Source of the DNA: Madurella fahalii
Taxonomy: Eukaryota > Ascomycota > Sordariomycetes > Sordariales
NCBI GenBank assembly: GCA_029876055.1
Contig: CM056874.1
Coordinates: 4,712,001 to 4,776,000, forward strand
DNA length: 64,000 bases
Reading direction: 5' to 3'
Shown here: positions 10,772 through 20,973 of the stretch, in pieces
How the letters are laid out: each line of letters opens with the position of its first letter
Numbering within the stretch: position 1 is the first letter of the stretch
Made by a program: the position numbers and the translations under genes
Notes under the pieces: generated by a model
Database searches by the model: none
Told to the model about the DNA's origin: nothing
What the model saw: the letters and a program-made list of their open reading frames with translations, nothing else

Positions 10772-11985
10772 TTACTCGGGCTCTTGATCCCGCCACTTCT
10801 GCTTGATGCCATGGACATCAAACCCGCACCTTTCTGCTTTGGTTACCACGGCGCGGGCCTTGCCGACCACGGGAGCGTCGATCATCTTCCCGTCCAAAGT
10901 CCAGGCGCCTCGACCGGCAGCGGAAGCTTTGTCGTCGGCGATGACGACCCTGACTGCCCACTCAACTTCTGCCTCACCGGGCCCGAACATGCGCTGGACA
11001 ATTTCTACTTGGCTGGGATGAATACACTCTGCGAAGCCGCAGGGCTAGTTAGCGTTACCTTGTCTATTATCATTCAAAGCCTGACGTTGGTTGACTGGCA
11101 GCTTCTGCATTATCGGAGTGAAGGAGAAAGAAAAAGGGGAGGGCGCCGCCGGGAGGAGGGAAAAACTATAAAAAAAAAGAGAAAAAAAAAAGAAAAAGGA
11201 AAACCCACGCTTCCCATTGAACCCCATCTCCTTCCCGTTCCGGCATTCCTCCTCCAGCCGCTTGAGCCCCTCGGGACCTTTATACGAGGTGCAGACCAGG
11301 TCGATGGTGCTGGGCAGGTCAAAGGCGCGGGCTGCGGTGGCGATGGCGCTGCGCGCGTAGAGGAACTCGGCCAGGCCCGGCGTGCGCGTCAGCGAGAGAT
11401 CGAGGGCAAAGTCCTCGGCGGCGAAGATGAGGCCGCTTAGGTAGGGCGACGCTGAGCAGATGGCGCGCAGGTCCATGACGGCCCTGGCCGACTCGACGAG
11501 CGCGATGAGGCGGATCGGCGGCGGCCTCCCCGGCGTCGGGGAGGACGGGGCGTGGCGATGCGGCGCCGTGTGCCGGAGGACGTCGGTCACGAAGGTGAGG
11601 TCCGAGGGGCTGTTGACCTTGGGGATGACGAGAGCGTCGAGGGCGGGGAGCGAGGCGAGCGCGGTTAGGTCCTCTAGCGCGTACGGCGTCGAGACGGCGT
11701 TGATGCGGGCGGCTAGTTCGCCGATGGAGCCGGGCTTGGAGGTGAGGGAAGCGAGGTGCTCGCGGAGGGATGTGCGCGCGGCGGTTTTCATATGGGGGGT
11801 TACGGAGTCTTCGAGGTCATAGGTGATGTTGTCGGAGGTGAGGGTCAGTGATTTGGTGAGCATCTTTTGGGAGGAGGCAGGGACTGAGGGCGTTAAGTTA
11901 GTAAGGCGTTGTGGTCACTTAGGGGGGAGCGCACAGTACCATAGAGCAATGCGCGCCGGAGGACGGATGAAGTTGAGGCTGCCAT
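10772..11985 (-). CDS. HpcH/HpaI aldolase / citrate lyase beta-like protein (CLYBL type)
   Basis: Three exons on the minus strand: 11985-11940, 11883-11209 and 11028-10772; 978 nt, 325 aa. The TIM-barrel family lyses or condenses short acyl-CoA thioesters with Mg2+; the animal CLYBL members are mitochondrial malate/citramalyl-CoA enzymes. Visible signatures are RRALLYVPASSQKM at the N-terminus (across intron 1), YDLEDSV, ALVIPKVNSP, LIALVESARAV with its metal-binding Glu, and IFAAEDFALDL with the second acidic pair, then QCIHPSQVEIVQ across intron 2. The last 85 residues come from exon 3. Intron 2 (180 nt) holds long pyrimidine/T-rich sequence. In-frame ATGs lie just upstream of 11985 (11991 and one further out), so the N-terminus and any targeting peptide are uncertain. 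Substrate cannot be told from the sequence. Confidence 0.9.
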
Positions 11986-12375
11986 TATCATAGGAGTATA
12001 TTTCATGTGTAATTCGTTCACACTGGCGAATGGAGTTGAGCCTGCTGACTTTCTGTTCCGGCAATTGATATGCAATATGACATTACAAATAAGAGTAGAG
12101 GTTTTCAGAGACGCAATGGAATTAATGTCAAGACCAGGAACACGCGGACGCTTCACCAATTGCTTCGTTAATACATGAGCTGTAAGTGCCGACAGAGTAG
12201 TGAGAGGGGGAAGGGGAGCTTCGATGTACTGGGGTACACAGAGGTGTCGGGCCGTATCAGCTGTGGGCAACTGCCCACTGATGCTGACCACGTAATTGCA
12301 TCAACTGGCAGCAAACATTCTGAGGCTCTGGACGGAGCTGTCTCCCAACCACGCAAATCGTCACTCTCCTGAAAA
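11986..12375. promoter_or_regulatory. Divergent promoter region, CLYBL-like / TVP23
   Basis: 390 bp between the start codons of two divergently transcribed genes; both promoters must sit here. No clear TATA box or known operator recognised. Confidence 0.55.
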
Positions 12376-13218
12376 ATGGATCAGACACAGCCCGCGCCGG
12401 GCTCCCTGAGCTGGCGTCTGAGCTCGCATCCGATAACGCTTCTGACATTTCTGGGCTTTCGAGTCTGTAAGTGCTTTCTTTCGCCCTGCCTGGCTGTGCG
12501 GCTTTGCCTCTTGGGACCTTAGTTACTGACGAGGAACCCGCTCCAACAGCTAGTCTGCTAGTCTACCTCTTTGGCCTGCTCTTCACGGACAACATGTAAG
12601 GACAGCCGTCGCCAAACGTGGCTCCGAATGCGATATGCCCCGCACCCACGGACAGCTTAGCTAACGACACCCAAAGGGTCATGATCTTCATCATCACCAT
12701 CCTCCTCCTCGCCGCCGACTTCTACTACCTCAAGAACATTGCTGGGCGCCGCCTGGTCGGTTTGCGCTGGTGGAACGAGGTTGACCCGTCGACGGGCGAC
12801 TCGCACTGGGTGTTTGAGAGTAGCGAGCCGGGTACCAAGGTCATCAACCCCACCGACAGCCGCTTCTTTTGGATCGCCATCTACGCGCAGCCAGTTTTCT
12901 GGATTGGCCTTGCGCTCGTGGCCATTCTTACATTCAAGTTTATCTGGCTGCCGCTTGTCGGTGGGTTTCTCCCCGTTCTAGCCCCCCACCCCTCCCTTTT
13001 CTCTTTTATGGTCAAGCCACATGGGAGAAACTGAACAAGCTAACTGTGATCTTCACATTGCAGCCATCGCGCTCGTCCTGACGATTACCAACAGCCTCGC
13101 GTTTTCGCGCTGCGACAAGTTCAGCCAGGCGTCGAATATCGCTGGGAGCGCCTTCAGCTCGGGCAATCTTGCGGGGAACATTGCGAGCAATATGGTGGGG
13201 AGGTTCTTCTCGAGGTGA
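12376..13218 (+). CDS. TVP23: Golgi membrane protein TVP23
   Basis: Four exons: 12376-12466, 12550-12595, 12677-12960 and 13064-13218; 576 nt, 191 aa, close to the yeast protein in length. TVP23 is an integral membrane protein of late Golgi vesicles, linked to vesicle traffic. Four hydrophobic segments are visible: residues about 20-42 (TLLTFLGFR, SSLLVYLFGLLF), 46-60 (VMIFIITILLLAADFYYL), 110-135 (FWIAIYAQPVFWIGLALVAIL) and 139-153. The most diagnostic stretch is DFYYLKNIAGRRLVGLRWWN. All three introns are short with GT donors (GTAAGT, GTAAGG, GTGGGT), and the frame closes at each junction. Confidence 0.93.
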
Positions 13219-13960
13219 AACAGTATGCACTGATCATGCAGGTGATTAAGGACAAATGGTGTCAAGGATCTAGAGTCAGAAGTTTGATATTCTATTCTAC
13301 CACGACGCAGTTTTGTTCAGGGCCAGTACAGGGCTTAGTGTAGGATGACTGCTTTTAGAGTCTAGGCTTGGTATGCGATGGCGTTCGGAATGACGAAGTG
13401 TTGTGGCGGACCATTTTAGTGTATGATTAGTAGGTGCAATCACGGGCGTTTGGGCACGGGGGATGAATTTGTCATTTACCAGTTGACCTCGTATCTAACC
13501 ACAGCATGACGGCTGGCGTGCCATGAGAAACTGTCGAAGCGTTGACTAGAGGGAAATAAAATTTCTTCCCAACGCCTCTTGGGCTCGCTAACATATGTAC
13601 AAACAAAGTCGGGCCATCTTCTGCCTTCCCGCCATACCAGACTTGAGGGAGCTTGGACCATATGAGAGTGGTTCTCCCACCATGACGTCTCCATCGCGCC
13701 TTCATACGGCCCCTAATTCAAAGCTAGCACCAAAAGCGGAGAGCGGGGGGTTTGTCTGTGCAGTGTCGTGAGTGCCTATAGAACGAACGACGGTCCAATG
13801 CCTTGCGCAGTATTCCCTCCCTAACACCATGAACCGAGATGAACTCCGTAGAAGTTCCCAGGGTAACTTTAAATAAACGATGGAACTTTGCGAAAATACG
13901 GAATAGGAAGAGAAAAACAAAATCACGGAACGCCCCTGTTGAGACAATTGAGCTGACGAC
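13219..13960. other. Convergent 3' intergenic region
   Basis: Holds the 3' ends of TVP23 (+) and of the membrane protein gene (-). No coding signal seen. Confidence 0.5.
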
Positions 13961-15295
13961 TCAACGTCTTCCTGCTTGCTCGATGGCGGCGTCCAGCTGC
14001 CGCTCCTCGTCTTCCAGCCTCCGGATCTCCTCCTCAGTCATGCCCTCCTCCACCAAGTGAGCATACGGCGTCGTTAGCGCGCGCGGCGTCGCCCGGCCCG
14101 GGGTAGGACTTGGTATGCTGATGCGTGCCTCGTCGGTCTGAGTGACCGAAGCGGCACGGGTGCTAGGTGTCCCGGCGCCAGCGCCGACGCCGACGCCGCT
14201 CGGGCGATCTGAGTACGGGGTGAACGACCGCGGCTGATCCTGCGGGTGTTGACGATGCAGCGCACCAGCGACCACGGTGGCTGCCGGACCTTCTGGGTGG
14301 GGTGCGCCGGCCGCGGCACCCCCATCGTCGGAATACGGTGAATGCGGTGACGCGTCGGCGTCGGCGCTGGCTTCCTTCTCGGCTATCAGATCATCGGCGC
14401 GGTTGCCGGAGGCATACGAGCCCACGGGCAGCAGAGTCTTCTGTTTCTGGTGCCGGCGCACCAAGAACCATACAAGCGCGAAGACGACGGCTAGGCCAAC
14501 GATACCACAGCCAACGGCTATGCCGATCACGGCGCCCAATGGTAGCCCGCCGCTCGCGCTTCGCCCGGCAGCCTCGCTGGGGCTACCTACGATGGCCGTC
14601 GAGGTACTTGTACCGGTGCCGATACCGGTACCGGTACCAGTACCGCCCGGTTGGCCAACGGTGGGATTCGCTTGGTGGATATTTTCTGGTCTATGACTAG
14701 AATCATTTCTGTAGGTCGCGTCGTTGGACCGGGCAAACTCGGCAATGCGATTGGGGTCGGCGAATGCGAAAACTCTGCTGTAGCTCTCGCCACCCGCCCA
14801 CCTGGCTTCGAAAAACAGCGGCCTCTCTGCCCTGCCTCGGACGAGGTCCTGAGTGATGGTTACGTTGCCCCCCGACTCGTTCGAAGAAACTATCGGGATG
14901 TGTCAATATCATCCGCCGATTTGCATCACGGAAGTCAGAAGATACCCACCAACGAGCACGCCAGCGCCCTGCTGCCTCTTCATGTTCTCCTGGAGGTCTT
15001 CGGATGGTGTCCCTGAAGGTAGCGGTTCGGGAGGATTCATACTGTCCTTCGAGGATCCCCATCCATTTGCGACTAGCTCCGACACCCCCCCCTCAATGTC
15101 CTGCATTAATCTGATTTCGTCGACCGTGATGCCCAAAGTGATCCATTCAAATACCCGTGGAGTGGCGTTCAATTCGAAGATTGCCAGGCCGTTAGGACCG
15201 TGGAGATTTGTAAACGTGACGTGATTTTGTCCATTTGTGGTCCCCAGCACCAGGGCAGCCGCCACCAGCCAACACCTCCCCGCTGGTATCCTCAT
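13961..15295 (-). CDS. Type I single-span membrane protein, function unknown
   Basis: Two exons on the minus strand, 15295-14950 and 14889-13961; 1275 nt, 424 aa. From the N-terminus: a signal peptide (MRIPAGRCWLVAAALVLGTT), a luminal or extracellular domain of about 200 residues with four N-glycosylation sequons (NAT, NES, NVT, NDS), a Gly/Thr-rich linker made by tandem ggtacc-type repeats (14605-14645), one transmembrane helix (AVIGIAVGCGIVGLAVVFAL) followed by basic stop-transfer residues (VRRHQKQK), a low-complexity cytoplasmic part, and a conserved-looking acidic end (EEGMTEEEIRRLEDEERQLD). The layout resembles fungal cell-wall sensor-like or receptor-like proteins, but I recognise no domain and do not assign a role. 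An upstream in-frame ATG at 15337 exists; I prefer 15295 because the signal peptide begins there. Confidence 0.82.
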
Positions 15296-16890
15296 AGTCG
15301 CCGGTCGGCAGCTGTGCAGCCTTCGAGGCGTCGCCAAATCTCGAGGTTCGTGTTCTACCGTTCAAAGTCGGGGGATCATGGCACGCCCAGAGTCTTAAAG
15401 GTTCGGTCGTCGCTGTGGTTATGGTGGGCCCGTACGCTTTCTCAATGCGGACTTGTCGTCAATCGCGCGGACTAGTTGATGAACGGAATGGAAAAAGTTG
15501 TCGACCTTCGGTGGATTGAGGAGACCGTGTGTGGGAAGAGCGACAAGGCTCCGTGTCAGCACGCCCACACACACACACACCACATACACAGAGAGAGAGA
15601 CAAGACACCCAGTCACAACACGGTACTCGGCCCGACCCCAGCAAGCGCCCAGCTGAGATGGAAGGATTGCGCACTCGCTCCAACCCCAGCAGTGCCACTG
15701 GCTGTTCAGGGCATAGCCAAAGGCTGGCGAGGCGCAGCTTCACCAACCAGACGCGCTGCTCGACAACCCACACCTGCCCAAAGTGGCACGACGTCTCGAG
15801 AGCTGCATGGTCTTTTTTTTCTTTTAGTCCCCCAACCTGACAACCCCACGCACATGGCAGGGCCGAGCCAACGCTATTGGAAACCTGAGCGAAACGGCCG
15901 TTGGCGTCGGGACTGTGAGTTAAGTTATATACACATACAGTGCACAGCTATGAAATTGCAAACAAAAAGCCGTCCCATCTCTCGATTTGCATTTTTTTTT
16001 TTCTTCCTTCGCTTTTCCTTCTCGGCCAGCTCAGTCCATGACTGGATTGACGTGCTTCGAGTGTTGCACAGCACGGAGTAATCGTACGCGGCGTGTGATC
16101 CGCAGCTGGGGCCAATCCTTCTCCCTCCCGGAACCCGCGAAAGCCCCTAATATAGTATCCGCACCGTAATCCGTCCGCCATACATTATGCCGAACGCTGG
16201 ATAGGCACCAGACGTGGCGCTCGGGGTTATCCCGCTGCAATATAAGACAAACCAACTCGTCAGCAGAAGGACGGACTGTCAAAATTGCCGCGATAAGTAC
16301 GACGCTATGCACGGTTATTGCTTCTAAAAAGAACGCGGGGAACACAGTGTCGATGAGCTTTGCGCGCTGCGGGGTCTGGTTGTCAGACAAAGGACCCCGG
16401 TGGCTGAGCTGTTTCCGGCCCCGATCTTCTTGTCATAGTTATAGTGTACACTAGTGTGCATCGGATAGTTTGGTTGGAGAGGCTGATCTCGGGGTTTTGG
16501 CATTAATCTGCGGGTTTGGCACTGGGCTGACTGTCTTGGCACCTTCCAGATCCATTTCGGTCTCCGCCATTCTCACCACGTGATTTCTCCATCGTCTGGA
16601 CCCCCATGGATGGCTTTCAGCTCCGAAGCGACAGATGGCGCTGCACGACATAGGTTGCGGTATGTTGTGCGAACATGTCGAACAACAAAAGCATCGTTGT
16701 TTTGATGGGATGATAAATTTTGAAACGCTGCCCTGGTATGAAATCCTGCCTATCCTGCAAATCGAGTGGGCCACCCAAGTCTGGAAGGATTTAGTCGCCG
16801 GCTTTGGCGCCGGATTCGCAACTTGTCCCGAAATTTGGCCCCAGAGTGTCAGTGAGCGCCAAACGTTGGCGGCGATGTTTGAGAGCCGCA
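15296..16890. other. Intergenic, promoter of the membrane protein gene plus TLS1 3' side
   Basis: No supported gene. Contains a CA-dinucleotide stretch near 15566-15580, then GA repeats, and T-runs near 15811 and 15992. An open frame of 424 codons at 16451-17725 (minus) is mostly intron read-through of the TLS1-like gene and is not a separate gene. Confidence 0.5.
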
Positions 16891-18174
16891 TCATTTCCGC
16901 TTGCTTGCTTGCTCCTTGAGCAACAGATCCCGCATGGCTGCTCTCGCGTTGCGGCTGCCGCCCAGCTTCGGCCCCCGGAGAATCTCTTCGGGTTTCTTGA
17001 CACCGGGTTTGGTGTTCTGCGTCCGGGTCCGCCTCCGGTTCCGCTGCGCCATAGCTTCCATAAACTCGCGCCGGAATTCTTCGGCGATCCGGTCGTCGGC
17101 AGCACCGACGTCCTCCTCGTCTAAACCAGCCGCATTGGCCGCTTGCTCTGATTGCATGTCGTAGACGTCGACTAGAGGTCATGATTAGCTTGGTTGTCAG
17201 CATCGGCGAGGTTGGTAGCTTACGTCTGTTCTCACTCAAGAATTCCTCGACGAGCTGGTCTCGCTTGATATCGTCGCTTCCCCGGCGATTCCTTGATCGC
17301 AGGGGTTTTCCATCTCGTCCGACACGAGTCTTCCTGGGCCGTCCCTTGCTCTCCTCTTGCTCCTCCTCGTCGATCTGGCCTTGGAGTCGCCTTCTCGCGC
17401 GCTCGGTCATCTCGACATTCCGCGCGCGTGCCTCCTCGCCGAGGTCGATTTCCAGGAGCCGACCTTGTAATACGCGCTGGGAGTCGGCTTGCCGGCCGGC
17501 AACCGTTAAACTCGCGCCTGGTTGAACATCGGCTGTAGAGGTAAAGTTGTACTCGAACATCTGCTGCTGCTGCTGCTGCTGCTGCTGTTGTTGTTGTGCG
17601 GATGCGCCTGCGGCAAGCCGCTTTCGTCTAGCCAACTCGGATTCTACGTATTCCTCCCTTGCTTGATCAGTCACTGCTCGCCTAAGTTTGCCCCGTTTCT
17701 GGCCCTTGGCGTGGGTGCTACTCACATATGCTTGTTGACTAGCTCGCCTGCTAGACCGGTCTGCGGTGCAAAGCGCTTGGAGATACCGCCAATGATGGCT
17801 GTTTCGGCGCCTGGCTGTGCCTCTGCGTTGTCGTGAAGGACCAATCTCCGCTCCGTGTTGTCTTCGCTTGCGGCTCTGCCGTCGCCGAGAGAGGATGGCA
17901 CGGCGCGGAAACCAACGCCGCCATGTTTGTGCTTCCTGGCATTCCGAAGGCGTAATACCTCAGCAACTGAGAGGCCCTCCTCACTCTCGTCCTGCTGGGT
18001 GGGCGTAACAGGTGTGCTAATCGTTGCGGTCGGGGTAGTGTCGACGGTATTCTCGCCGTTGCTGCTGATTGTGTTTTCTGAGTCTCCCGGGCGCCGGCGA
18101 TAAATCTTCTTCTTTTTCCCCGGTCGAAACACCACCTGAGATTGAGGTTCAGATTCAGGGCTGGCGGTTGCCAT
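16891..18174 (-). CDS. TLS1: TLS1 / C9orf78 (HCA59 domain) splicing-factor-like protein
   Basis: Three exons on the minus strand: 18174-17726, 17657-17224 and 17171-16891; 1164 nt, 387 aa. Family members are spliceosome-associated; the fission-yeast protein Tls1 affects splicing of shelterin mRNA and hence telomere length and silencing. Visible features: an N-terminal basic block (RPGKKKKIYRRR), the conserved EGLSVAEVLRLRNARKHKHG and GGVGFRA, GISKRFAPQTGLAGE, then EEYVESELARRKRL, a 12-Gln tract, VGRDGKPLRSRNRRGSDDIKR, and an acidic-to-basic C-terminus ending in LLLKEQASKRK. Introns are 68 and 52 nt with GTGAGT and GTAAGC donors. The Gln tract is coded by nine CAG and three CAA codons and could vary in length. 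Confidence 0.9.
17561..17596 (-). repeat. CAG/CAA trinucleotide repeat coding 12 Gln
   Basis: Inside exon 2 of the TLS1-like gene; three CAA then nine CAG codons on the minus strand. Confidence 0.95.
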
Positions 18175-18284
18175 GTTGTTGTTGTTGTTGTTGGTGGAAA
18201 GGATGATGGAGGTGGCGCATCACAAAGGGCGTTGTTGATTAGTTGACGAAACCGCTAGACAGAATCTAGTTCAGAGCCGGGAGG

Positions 18285-18297
18285 TAACCCTAACCCT
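18285..18297 (+). promoter_or_regulatory. Telomere-repeat-like motif (telobox candidate)
   Basis: Sequence taaccctaaccct, about two units of the TTAGGG-type fungal telomere repeat, 111 bp upstream of the TLS1-like start codon. Telobox-like motifs occur in promoters of some fungi, where Tbf1/TRF-like proteins bind; whether this copy acts so is inference. Confidence 0.4.
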
Positions 18298-18662
18298 GAG
18301 AATGCCGCAGCGTACGAGCTAGGCTGTCAAACGCCCGAGATAGCTCCTAACCATGACGTTTTTGGGCCAAAAATACTTTCAATTCCAAGCGACGCATCCT
18401 GCACACGGCCAACATACAAAACGTCTCACCCATCAACGTTCAGTCGCGCATCAGCATGCCCCGGGTTACAACCCCACGAATGCAGCAGTATCTTCTGCAT
18501 TGGAGAAAGTATAAAATCTTCCCGCGTAGACTCGTGTATCGAGGGCTCGAGGTAGAGCACGTATGGAACACTGCCAGGTAGCCCAAAAGAGCCTTAACGT
18601 TAGTTTATATTGGTCTGGGCTACTGCATGTTGGCCTCTAGATGAATATAATTATCCCATACC

Positions 18663-18775
18663 GGCGGGTCAGAGCCCGGCCGAACTGATCGATCCAACCG
18701 ACCGGCCGGATCTTCCGGCCTGGTCGGTGTAAATCCCGGGACCCACCGATCGACCCGGCCGATCCCGACCCGCTC
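18663..18775. repeat. Nested imperfect inverted repeat, GC-rich
   Basis: Inner arms 18697-18710 (accgaccggccgga) and 18714-18728 (tccggcctggtcggt) match as reverse complements apart from one inserted base, with a 3-nt loop. Outer flanks (about 18663-18695 and 18738-18775) are also partly reverse-complementary, rich in gatcga, cggccg and gggtc. AT-rich DNA lies on both sides. Confidence 0.7.
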
Positions 18776-20034
18776 TACGGACCGCCTCACTTGTCTACCG
18801 GGTCAACCGCAACACCTTTTATTCCTTTTTGTCATTCTAGAATATATGAATAGAATAGCATCCCCAACCACGGGCTTCCCGCCTGAATGACAGGTGATGG
18901 CGACAGGTGGCCGTTTCCGTGGTCCACATGCACAGTACCATTCAACGTTACATGGTCACGCTCGTCACGTCACCGGATTGAGCACGAGGCCACGGACCGG
19001 CCGACATCGGTGTTATTCGCCCCCTGCCTCTTGCGATCCAGCTGCCGTGTTCCTCGAGGCCACGGCTTAGTGCCTTATACGTGGCACGATCGGTATCCGT
19101 CCCACCATTCCTGTTGAACCTGGAAATCCGTTGTCAGTATCATCTTTATGTAGCTCAGCATGATGCGATGGACTGAGGGCCAAGTTCTTTCATGTTAAAC
19201 AAGGTGTTTTCTAGTAGGGCTTAGTATTGCGTCTTAGCCGCCTCGTGAGTTGTTGGCATGCGAAGAAATGTAGGTTCTGGTCAGGGCACGCATGTCATCT
19301 GATGTTCCTACCAATATCCTACAGGACAAAGTAACGGATGACGGATGAACTACAGGTCCAACTGCAGCCAGCCAGCCTGCAGGATACTATTTTAGTGTAC
19401 CGGTCCACGATTCCCAAGGCCTGGCCACTTAACGGCCGTATCTGGCTATGTTAGGCTTCATTCACTCTGGCAGAGATCAGCGAGAGCACCTAACTGGTAT
19501 TACGAAGCATTGCGAATTGCAAAAGCATGGCAATGTTTACCGCCATTCGTTCAGAAAGGCAGAGGGAGTATCTCGGAACTTAAATCAGGTAAAAAGAAAA
19601 CAAGGAAAAAAAAAAAAAAAGACAAGGAGTAGTCTGTCCAACGCCGGTGCACCACTCGTGTTTTCCAAGTCATGCTTTTATGTAAATGTTGTCCCGCTGA
19701 GGACAGCAGAGCACGCGGCTTCGGTCCATGTACCCCTTATCCTTGACTGCAGAAAAGACCCACCCTTCTCCCTTAATGTGCCCCGATACAGCCAGCCAAG
19801 ATCAAGGCAAACCAACCCAAATATCGTCAGAGATAAGCCTCCCGTTCTCCCTTGCAGCCTGCTGAATGGCCACCCTCTCAAGCAAAGCCCACGACCTGCA
19901 TAGACCCGTGGGCATGCCAAAGCCTTCCGGCGCCCACAAACACCCATGTAGAAATATGTACAGAGAATTTTGTGTGTCGTGCGTACGCGTAGTGCGGGAT
20001 ATCCGCCGCGCCGGTCCCGTCCGGTACTGCCAAA

Positions 20035-20973
20035 TCAGATCCACCCGGCATTCGGATTCGGGCCCGGTTGCGCCAAAAAGAAGTTGGCAAACATGCCTCG
20101 GATCTCACCCAGATACTCTTCAGCGCTAAACTTGAGCAGGCCCTTGTTCAGCATCGACTGCTCTTCCGCGTCGACCACGTTGACCTGCTCCTTGACACCG
20201 TACTCCTCGGCAATTTCGGACACCTGTGCCAGCTCTGGCCCAAAGGGATGCTGCGATTGCGAATAGTCTTTCCTGTGCTGCTGCGGTTGCTGCTGCGACT
20301 GAGGCGTCGATTTTGCGGGGAATGAAGGAGCAGGCGGGGCGGTAGGTCCGGAAGGCTTGGCCCTATGATGCGGCGGCGGTACCGAGCTATGAGACGTGGC
20401 TGTGGTGCTCGTGCTGGTAGACGACGATCGCGAGAAGGTGAAGCTTGCTTTTGTCGAAACGGTGCGCTGCGACTGCTCGGACATTCCAGAGGCAGAACGC
20501 TGCCGTCCAAGGGTGTTGTATGGCTTCTTCGCGTGAGAGGGCGCGCGTTGGGGAACCACGGGCGCCTCGGGTTGTGCGGCCGGCCTCTCAACGATCTGGC
20601 TAGGGGCGGTAAAGTAGGACGACAGGTGGTTCGGTTCCGGAGAGAGGGACCTCTTGGGGTTTGGAGACCTCTTGGGAGACGACTCGACATCAGGGCTGGT
20701 AGGCGGGGTCGAGCCGGTCGTGTGACTGTCCGACATGTCGTCGTCAGATCTATGCGAGGAGCCTGTTGAGGATGCCGTCTTCAGGTTGATATCCGGCGCA
20801 TTATATGACAACATGTTGGTGGTGTGAATGAGCTCGACCGGGCTCGAGATCTTGTGTCGAATTGAACCGACCGATCCCTTTTTCATGTTGCTCCTTTGAG
20901 AGGCCTGCTCTAGATCGGCGGTCTGAAGACTCTGCTTGACCCGCCGGGTCGTGAACGCCCTCGCAATCGACAT
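20035..20973 (-). CDS. Conserved fungal hypothetical protein, Ser/Pro-rich
   Basis: Single open frame of 312 aa. Conserved-looking ends frame a disordered middle: residues 1-60 include MSIARAFTTRRVKQSL and ISSPVELIHTTNMLSYNAP, and the last 80 residues include VSEIAEEYGVKEQVNVVDAE and EEYLGEIRGMFANFF. The middle is Ser/Thr/Pro-rich with many SP sites (PKRSPNPKRSLSPEP) and a QSQQQPQQ run, as in phosphoregulated cytoplasmic or cortical proteins. I recognise no catalytic domain and give no function. No neighbour within 1.8 kb. Confidence 0.8.
   Translation of the reverse strand: MSIARAFTTRRVKQSLQTADLEQASQRSNMKKGSVGSIRHKISSPVELIHTTNMLSYNAPDINLKTASSTGSSHRSDDDMSDSHTTGSTPPTSPDVESSPKRSPNPKRSLSPEPNHLSSYFTAPSQIVERPAAQPEAPVVPQRAPSHAKKPYNTLGRQRSASGMSEQSQRTVSTKASFTFSRSSSTSTSTTATSHSSVPPPHHRAKPSGPTAPPAPSFPAKSTPQSQQQPQQHRKDYSQSQHPFGPELAQVSEIAEEYGVKEQVNVVDAEEQSMLNKGLLKFSAEEYLGEIRGMFANFFLAQPGPNPNAGWI

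Larger units (their letters stand above)
18175..20034. other. Intergenic with palindromic GC-rich block
   Basis: No supported gene. A short TTG trinucleotide run (about 18175-18193) follows the TLS1-like start codon on its 5' side, then a telomere-repeat-like motif at 18285-18297. A nested palindromic block lies at 18663-18775. An A-run of about 15 is near 19606. The open frame at 19448-19903 crosses that A-run and has no recognisable domain. Confidence 0.5.

Noticed and set aside
16451..17725. 424-codon minus-strand open frame
   Set aside because: Reads through both introns of the TLS1-like gene; the spliced model in the other frame downstream fits the known family.
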